Below, in pieces: positions 5,768-10,384 of a stretch of DNA of 10,384 nt. The stretch comes from Flavobacteriaceae bacterium UBA2000 (GTDB taxonomy: Bacteria; Bacteroidota; Bacteroidia; Flavobacteriales; Flavobacteriaceae), in assembly GCA_002335345.1 (NCBI GenBank), contig DDCS01000174.1:1-10384 (forward strand), in the 5' to 3' direction. Each line of letters starts with the position of its first letter. Positions within the stretch are counted from its first letter, which is position 1. The position numbers and the translations under genes are program-made. The notes beneath the pieces are model-generated. The model was given only the letters and a program-made list of their open reading frames with translations, ran no database searches and was not told the DNA's origin.

Positions 5768-7312
5768 TTATGCTGTGGATTGTGCCACACGCTGTTGAAT
5801 TATTTCTGGAATGCTTTTGCCCTCTATATTACTTTGCAGCCAAGTTAGGATATCTAAATAGAGAAAACTGCGACGCTCGAATGGATCATTTTTATATTGG
5901 CTCAACGTTTCGTGCAATCTTTTAAATGATTTTTTGATTTCATGGGGATAAACTTGGGTCAAGCTTCTTATAAAAGAAATCATCGCACGCTGCACTTGGT
6001 GCAAGTCTTCCATTTTTATTAAAAACTTGTAGGTGCTCAAAATAAGACGCTCGATTTGATAATCAATACCCGCTTCATAGTGGGCCACAAGATTTAATAT
6101 TCGTGAAAAACAAAGCAAATCCTCGCGCATGCCTAAGGACTTATTTTCAATAATCAACCCCAAGTACTCAATACATAATTTATACTGGCCACAACCAAAA
6201 TAAAGGCAAGCAATTTTATAATAAAAGATCATCACGTGGTGCTCGTCTATTTTTTCGCGGTAATGCTCAATTCCTGCCAAAACAGGATCCACTAAGCGCA
6301 GTCCTTCATGAAAAGTCCCCGCCATAAAATGGGCATTAAACTTATGGCCATACCGGTATAAAAAGGCCAAACTTTGCACGTTCTCACGCTGAGGGAATGA
6401 AGGCCGATCGATGGTCTGCTCAAAACGATCAAGAGCGCTTTGAAATCGAGAAACATCCCCAATAAAAAACAAGGCTTCCAGTAAATACTGGGCCCCGCGC
6501 AGATAAAAAACAGGATTTAGATCAATCATTTTTGGCGCCCGATAAAACAACTCGGTCCATCGGGTGGCATAAGTAAAGCAGGCCAAAAAGTCTTGGATAA
6601 TAAAATTGTACCAAAGTTGCGCGTTGTAATACCAAAGGCGTTCACGAAAGCCTAAGTCCTCTATATGAACTTCAGGCATTCGACTGGCAAAAAATTCTTG
6701 TACAAAGCGCAATTCAGTGTCCGTTTTAACGTAACCCTTTTGTAAAAAAAGACTGTAAAGCTGAAGCGAGAGGTTGGACAATTGACTTGATATTTCATTA
6801 AGCGTACCGATTTTTGCCGATTCAGCGACAAGTAACTCCGCTCTATTGCTGATACTTCTGGTGATGTACTGGCTCTCGATTACTTTTTCAAGTTCAATAA
6901 TTTCAGCAGCCATATTTTTCTCTTCATGCTCCAGCGCGATTCCTTTGGCGCGCTCCAACATTTTTAAACTTTGACCAAACAAACCTTTGTGATAAAGTAT
7001 GGTGGCAAAATCTAACTGCTCTCTTATTTGAAGACGAATATTTTGATGGATCGGATTTAACCTTAAACTGATCAAAATCTGCTTGTACAAATGGCCTTTG
7101 AGATTGGACAACTGTTTTTTAGCAATCGTCTTGTGTTCAAGAATTTGCGCCTCATTGTAGTGATTTTGTTTGTCTAAAATGGCGAATAATTGCATGAATT
7201 TAGCCTGTTCGTTCACCCCAAGACGACCTGCATACAAACTGAATTGTCGCTTCTCCGATTTGGAAAGGGATTTAATCAGATCGAATAAATTGTCTTTTTG
7301 AATTTTGGGCAT
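5768..7312 (-). CDS. Conserved Bacteroidota protein of unknown function, all-helical (TPR-like)
   Basis: A 514-residue protein with no signal peptide or membrane segment, so probably cytoplasmic. The N-terminus, LFDLIKSLSKSEKRQFSLYA (9-28) followed by KFMQLFAILDKQ, is a pattern familiar from uncharacterised proteins common in Bacteroidota. The remainder is rich in paired amphipathic helices with regularly placed aromatic and small residues (for example LYHKGLFGQSLKMLERAKGI and YYKIACLYFGCGQYKLCIEY). This resembles a TPR-type alpha-solenoid and suggests protein binding. No catalytic motif was recognised. It is the first gene of the operon with the OsmC-family protein and the dehydratase-like enzyme, but no functional link is evident. 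Function unknown. Confidence 0.85.
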   Translation of the reverse strand: MPKIQKDNLFDLIKSLSKSEKRQFSLYAGRLGVNEQAKFMQLFAILDKQNHYNEAQILEHKTIAKKQLSNLKGHLYKQILISLRLNPIHQNIRLQIREQLDFATILYHKGLFGQSLKMLERAKGIALEHEEKNMAAEIIELEKVIESQYITRSISNRAELLVAESAKIGTLNEISSQLSNLSLQLYSLFLQKGYVKTDTELRFVQEFFASRMPEVHIEDLGFRERLWYYNAQLWYNFIIQDFLACFTYATRWTELFYRAPKMIDLNPVFYLRGAQYLLEALFFIGDVSRFQSALDRFEQTIDRPSFPQRENVQSLAFLYRYGHKFNAHFMAGTFHEGLRLVDPVLAGIEHYREKIDEHHVMIFYYKIACLYFGCGQYKLCIEYLGLIIENKSLGMREDLLCFSRILNLVAHYEAGIDYQIERLILSTYKFLIKMEDLHQVQRAMISFIRSLTQVYPHEIKKSFKRLHETLSQYKNDPFERRSFLYLDILTWLQSNIEGKSIPEIIQQRVAQSTA

Positions 7313-7340
7313 AGGAACCGACCTGATTTTAAATATTTGA

Positions 7341-7362
7341 TTTACAATTAATTGAATGTAAA
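7341..7362. repeat. Inverted repeat TTTACA-N10-TGTAAA in the intergenic region before leuA
   Basis: Perfect six-base arms at 7341-7346 and 7357-7362 flank a ten-base spacer; a ten-base perfect palindrome (CAATTAATTG, 7345-7354) overlaps the left arm. It sits between divergent transcription units, 100 bases before leuA and 29 bases before the other gene's start. It could be a regulator site or a chance product of AT-rich DNA. The 150-base intergenic region shows no convincing promoter for leuA: TACATTCG (7425-7432) is one base off the -7 consensus but lacks a -33 partner. Confidence 0.3.
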
Positions 7363-7396
7363 AAAGAATCGGTAAACGCCGTAATGCATCCGACTC
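7360..7396 (-). terminator. Terminator-like hairpin in the 5' leader of the 514-residue gene
   Basis: GAGTCGG (7396-7390) pairs with CCGATTC (7372-7366) with one G-U pair, with a 17-base loop, followed directly by six T's (7365-7360). It lies downstream of the candidate promoter and upstream of the ATG at 7312, the position of a leader attenuator. The stem is short and the loop large, so strength is doubtful. A competing pairing is ACCGAT (7373-7368) with GTCGGT (7322-7317), next to the start codon. Confidence 0.35.
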
Positions 7397-7417
7397 AAAC
7401 CCTCTTTAAATACCCTA

Positions 7418-7448
7418 CAAAATATACATTCGCTCTTCAATTATCAAA
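7418..7448 (-). promoter_or_regulatory. Candidate promoter for the 514-residue gene operon
   Basis: TTTG (7448-7445), then 18 bases, then TATATTTTG (7426-7418) on the minus strand. It is close to the Bacteroidota promoter form, with one extra base in the -7 element. It would give a leader of about 100 bases containing the hairpin at 7360-7396. It overlaps the stretch just upstream of leuA on the other strand. Confidence 0.38.
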
Positions 7449-7462
7449 ATATTTAATCACAA

Positions 7463-8641
7463 ATGTCTGCTGAGCAAATTCAAATATTCGATACCACCCT
7501 CAGGGATGGGGAACAGGTCCCAGGATGTAAACTCAATAAAGAGCAAAAACTGATTATTGCCGATCAACTTGAAGCCCTAGGCGTCGATGTGATAGAAGCG
7601 GGATTTCCTGTATCAAGCCCTGGAGATTTTGAGGCCGTTGCCGCCATTGCAAAGCAAGTGAAGCATGCTACGGTTTGTGGTTTAACAAGAGCGGTTGAGC
7701 ACGATATTGATGTCGCCGCCGAGGCATTAAAAGCTGCCAAAAAACCACGAATTCACACGGGAATTGGCACATCAGATTCTCATATAAAATACAAGTTTAA
7801 ATCAACCCAAGAAGAAATTATCCAACGGGCGTATGCTGCTGTAGCCTATGCCAAAAAATATGTTGAGGATGTAGAGTTTTACGCAGAAGATGCCGGCCGT
7901 ACCGACAACGCTTACTTGGCACGCGTGTGTGAAGCCGCCATTAAAGCTGGGGCTACTGTATTGAATATTCCAGACACCACCGGGTATTGTTTGCCCGAAG
8001 AATATGGGGCAAAAATCAAATATCTCAAGGAAAACGTCAAAGGAATTGACCAAGCCATTCTCTCCTGTCATTGTCATAATGACCTAGGTTTGGCTACGGC
8101 CAATTCTATTTCCGGAGTCGTGCACGGAGCAAGACAAATCGAATGCACCATTAACGGTGTGGGCGAACGTGCAGGAAATACGGCCCTAGAAGAGGTCGTG
8201 ATGATTTTAAAACAGCACCCAGGGCTTAATTTATTGACCAATATAAAGACCCCCCAACTCTATCAAACCAGCCAGCTTGTGTCTTATCATATGGGGGTAA
8301 ATACCCAGCCCAATAAAGCGATCGTCGGGGCAAATGCTTTTGCACATAGCTCTGGAATTCATCAAGACGGTGTGATCAAAAATAGACAGACCTACGAGAT
8401 CATCGACCCCAAAGATGTCGGGGTAACAGAGTCGGCGATTGTACTCACAGCACGAAGTGGCCGCGCGGCTTTGGCTTACCGAGCAAAATTAGTGGGCTAT
8501 GAATTAACGAAACTACAATTGGATGAAGTCTACCAAACTTTTTTAAGGTTTGCCGACCAACAAAAGGAAGTTCAGGACAATGATATTCACCGGATTATCG
8601 AATCCAGCAAAATTTATTCAGAAATCCTGATCAATTCATAA
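7463..8641 (+). CDS. leuA: 2-isopropylmalate synthase, short form without LeuA regulatory domain
   Basis: Condenses acetyl-CoA with 2-ketoisovalerate, the first committed step of leucine synthesis. The TIM-barrel catalytic domain shows FDTTLRDGEQVPG (9-21, with Arg14 and metal-ligand Asp15), GIGTSDSHI, EFYAEDAGRTD, NIPDTTGY, the metal-binding HCHND (203-207) and NGVGERAGN (231-239). The accessory subdomain with SSGIHQDGV and the C-terminal helical part follow. At 392 residues it ends before the roughly 130-residue C-terminal dimer domain that binds leucine in E. coli-type LeuA. This short form is usual in Bacteroidota. Being directly upstream of leuC and leuD separates it from homocitrate or citramalate synthases, whose sequences overlap with this family. 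The ATG lacks a Shine-Dalgarno sequence; leuC follows after 33 bases. Confidence 0.93.
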   Translation: MSAEQIQIFDTTLRDGEQVPGCKLNKEQKLIIADQLEALGVDVIEAGFPVSSPGDFEAVAAIAKQVKHATVCGLTRAVEHDIDVAAEALKAAKKPRIHTGIGTSDSHIKYKFKSTQEEIIQRAYAAVAYAKKYVEDVEFYAEDAGRTDNAYLARVCEAAIKAGATVLNIPDTTGYCLPEEYGAKIKYLKENVKGIDQAILSCHCHNDLGLATANSISGVVHGARQIECTINGVGERAGNTALEEVVMILKQHPGLNLLTNIKTPQLYQTSQLVSYHMGVNTQPNKAIVGANAFAHSSGIHQDGVIKNRQTYEIIDPKDVGVTESAIVLTARSGRAALAYRAKLVGYELTKLQLDEVYQTFLRFADQQKEVQDNDIHRIIESSKIYSEILINS

Positions 8642-8674
8642 TTTATCCAAAGACTTTAAACCCAAAGTAAACCG

Positions 8675-10057
8675 ATGGCAAAAACACTTTTTGATAAAGT
8701 ATGGGACGCGCACTTAGTGGAGGAAATGGACAACGGGCCGAGCGTACTGTATATCGACAAGCATCTAATTCACGAGGTGACCAGTCCACAGGCCTTTCAA
8801 GAGCTCGAGGATCGTGGCATTACTTTGTTTAGGCCCGATCAAGTGGTCGCTACAGCAGATCACAATACCCCGACTTTAGATCAGGACAAACCGGTAAGAG
8901 ATCCCCTGAGCCGAAAGCAATTGCAGCAGCTCACCGATAACTGTCAAAAATACGGTATTACTCTTTATGGATTGGGACACGAGTACAATGGAATTGTCCA
9001 TGTGATGGCCCCGGAGTTGGGAATCACGCAACCGGGCATGACCATGGTTTGCGGGGACAGCCACACCTCGACTCATGGTGCCTTTGGCAGTATCGCCTTT
9101 GGCATTGGAACAAGTCAGGTCGCCCAAGTTTTTGCCAGTCAAAGTCTGCTTTTGACCAAACCCAAAACTATGCGCGTCACGGTCAATGGCCCCCTGGCTA
9201 AAGGGGTATTACCTAAGGACGTTATTCTTTATATAATTGCTCAGATCGGAACCAATGCCGGTACAGGCTATTTTTGCGAGTACGCAGGCGAAGTATTTGA
9301 GCAAATGAGTATGGAAGGCCGTATGACTGTCTGCAATATGAGTATCGAAATGGGGGCACGCGGGGGAATGATTGCACCAGACCAGACTACTTTTGATTAT
9401 GTCCAAGGCAAGCCATACGCCCCAAAAGGAAAGGAATGGGAACAAAAACTGGCGTATTGGAAAACCCTTCCCACCGATGCTGAAGCTGTTTTTGACAAAG
9501 AATACTTTTTTGATGCCAAAGACATCGCGCCCATGGTGACCTATGGCACGAATCCAGGCATGGGCATCAAAATTGGCGCACACATCCCACAATCAGAGGA
9601 TGCGTCCTTTGCGAAATCCCTAAAATATATGGGGCTGAGTGCAGGCCAATCTCTTTTGGACCACCCGATCGATTATGTCTTTATTGGCAGCTGTACCAAC
9701 TCTAGAATCGAAGATTTTCGTGTTGCCGCCCAAGCCGTTAAAGGAAAACAAAAAGCGCCCCATGTGGTGGCCTGGCTCGTTCCGGGCAGCAAGCAAGTTG
9801 AGGCACAAATTGAACAAGAGGGATTAAAAACAATTTTTGAACAAGCCGGCTTTAAACTGCGTCAACCCGGGTGCTCTGCATGCCTGGCCATGAATGACGA
9901 CAAAGTTCCTGAAGGGGCTTATTGCGTTTCGACCTCAAACAGAAACTTTGAAGGACGTCAAGGGCAAGGGGCGAGAACCCTTCTGGCGAGTCCACTCGTG
10001 GCGGCTGTTTCTGCAATAGAAGGTAAAATCACCGCAGTAGATCCCTATTTAAATTAA
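8675..10057 (+). CDS. leuC: 3-isopropylmalate dehydratase large subunit
   Basis: With LeuD it isomerises 2-isopropylmalate to 3-isopropylmalate. At 460 residues it has full family length. It opens with KTLFDKVWDAH, contains CGDSHTSTHGAFG (126-138), and has the three cluster-binding cysteines: Cys340 in GSCTNSR and Cys400 and Cys403 in GCSACLAMN. They hold the [4Fe-4S] centre of the aconitase family. The sequence ends with the NRNFEGRQG motif and a short tail. It lies between leuA (33-base gap) and leuD (four-base gap), all on the plus strand, so the three are one operon. No Shine-Dalgarno sequence precedes the ATG. Confidence 0.97.
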   Translation: MAKTLFDKVWDAHLVEEMDNGPSVLYIDKHLIHEVTSPQAFQELEDRGITLFRPDQVVATADHNTPTLDQDKPVRDPLSRKQLQQLTDNCQKYGITLYGLGHEYNGIVHVMAPELGITQPGMTMVCGDSHTSTHGAFGSIAFGIGTSQVAQVFASQSLLLTKPKTMRVTVNGPLAKGVLPKDVILYIIAQIGTNAGTGYFCEYAGEVFEQMSMEGRMTVCNMSIEMGARGGMIAPDQTTFDYVQGKPYAPKGKEWEQKLAYWKTLPTDAEAVFDKEYFFDAKDIAPMVTYGTNPGMGIKIGAHIPQSEDASFAKSLKYMGLSAGQSLLDHPIDYVFIGSCTNSRIEDFRVAAQAVKGKQKAPHVVAWLVPGSKQVEAQIEQEGLKTIFEQAGFKLRQPGCSACLAMNDDKVPEGAYCVSTSNRNFEGRQGQGARTLLASPLVAAVSAIEGKITAVDPYLN

Positions 10058-10061
10058 GTCT

Positions 10062-10384
10062 ATGGAAGCATTTAAAACCTTAATCAGTCGTGCCTTTCCC
10101 TTACCGATAGAGCATATCGATACCGATCAAATCATTCCCGCAAGATTTTTAAAAGCCACCGATAAAAAGGGCTTTGGCGACAATTTATTTAGAGACTGGC
10201 GCTACGACAATAATGATCAACCCAATCCTGATTTTGTCTTAAACAAGACTGAATATAGCGGCCAAATTTTAGTCGCTGGAACTAATTTTGGCTGTGGTTC
10301 TTCGAGAGAACACGCAGCTTGGGCACTGACAGGCTTTGGATTCAAAGTTATTGTCTCAAGTTTTTTTGCCGATATATTTAAAGG
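10062..10384 (+). CDS. leuD: 3-isopropylmalate dehydratase small subunit, N-terminal 107 codons, runs off the window
   Basis: The partner of LeuC, supplying the swivelling domain that closes over the substrate. The start at 10062 follows the leuC stop by four bases. Translation shows the N-terminal HIDTDQIIPARFL segment (18-30), DNLFRDWRY (40-48) and FGCGSSREHAAWAL (76-89), the substrate-binding motif of the small subunit. The family is about 200 residues, so roughly half is present and the frame is open to the edge. leuB is not in the window; it may follow leuD or lie elsewhere. Confidence 0.95.
   Translation, partial: MEAFKTLISRAFPLPIEHIDTDQIIPARFLKATDKKGFGDNLFRDWRYDNNDQPNPDFVLNKTEYSGQILVAGTNFGCGSSREHAAWALTGFGFKVIVSSFFADIFK

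Noticed and set aside
7384..7473. Plus-strand 29-codon ORF overlapping the leuA start, with four Leu codons, considered as a leucine leader peptide
   Set aside because: The Leu codons are scattered and not clustered, no terminator or alternative hairpins lie between it and leuA, and it runs into leuA out of frame.
9209..9592. Minus-strand ORF of 127 codons inside leuC
   Set aside because: Antisense to a full-length, motif-complete leuC; no independent support.

Overview
The window looks like a chromosomal segment of a Bacteroidota bacterium, most likely a member of the Flavobacteriia. The evidence is a GldA-like ABC ATPase, a GIN-domain (DUF2807) lipoprotein beside an acyloxyacyl hydrolase, a short 2-isopropylmalate synthase without the regulatory C-terminal domain, a DAHP synthase of the Bacteroidota type, and a 514-residue helical protein of a kind common in this phylum. 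Start codons lack Shine-Dalgarno sequences, and several promoter-like sites resemble the Bacteroidota consensus (TTTG, about 19 bases, TAnnTTTG). No mobile element, CRISPR array, tRNA or rRNA was seen.

Layout. Positions 1-1519 (minus strand) hold an aromatic amino acid operon. It starts with a 21-codon Phe/Tyr-rich leader peptide, followed by an antiterminator/terminator pair, then pheA (prephenate dehydratase), then the first half of a DAHP synthase gene that leaves the window. Divergent from it, at 1612-2313 (plus strand), is a lone ABC-transporter ATPase. Positions 2358-4252 (minus strand) carry a two-gene envelope operon: an acyloxyacyl hydrolase (lipid A deacylase-like) followed by a lipoprotein. 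Positions 4332-7312 (minus strand) carry a tightly packed three-gene set: a helical protein of unknown function, an OsmC-family protein and a PLP-dependent threonine/serine dehydratase-like enzyme. Positions 7463-10384 (plus strand) hold leuA, leuC and the start of leuD, the leucine pathway from 2-ketoisovalerate to 3-isopropylmalate.

The most striking element is the leader upstream of pheA. Seven consecutive Phe/Tyr codons, a long antiterminator closed by a UACG tetraloop, and a strong intrinsic terminator with seven U's are all present at the spacing expected for ribosome-mediated transcription attenuation. It would let Phe-tRNA and Tyr-tRNA charging control both the first shikimate-pathway enzyme and the phenylalanine branch. 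The leader was found by reading the sequence; it is too short for ordinary gene calling. A second, weaker leader-terminator candidate lies upstream of the 514-residue gene.

Start sites were revised for two genes. The ABC ATPase should start at 1612 rather than at 1441, because the extra stretch is antisense to the pheA leader. The acyloxyacyl hydrolase should start at 4252 rather than 4282, because a consensus promoter -7 element overlaps the first codons of the longer frame and the shorter start gives a clean signal peptide.
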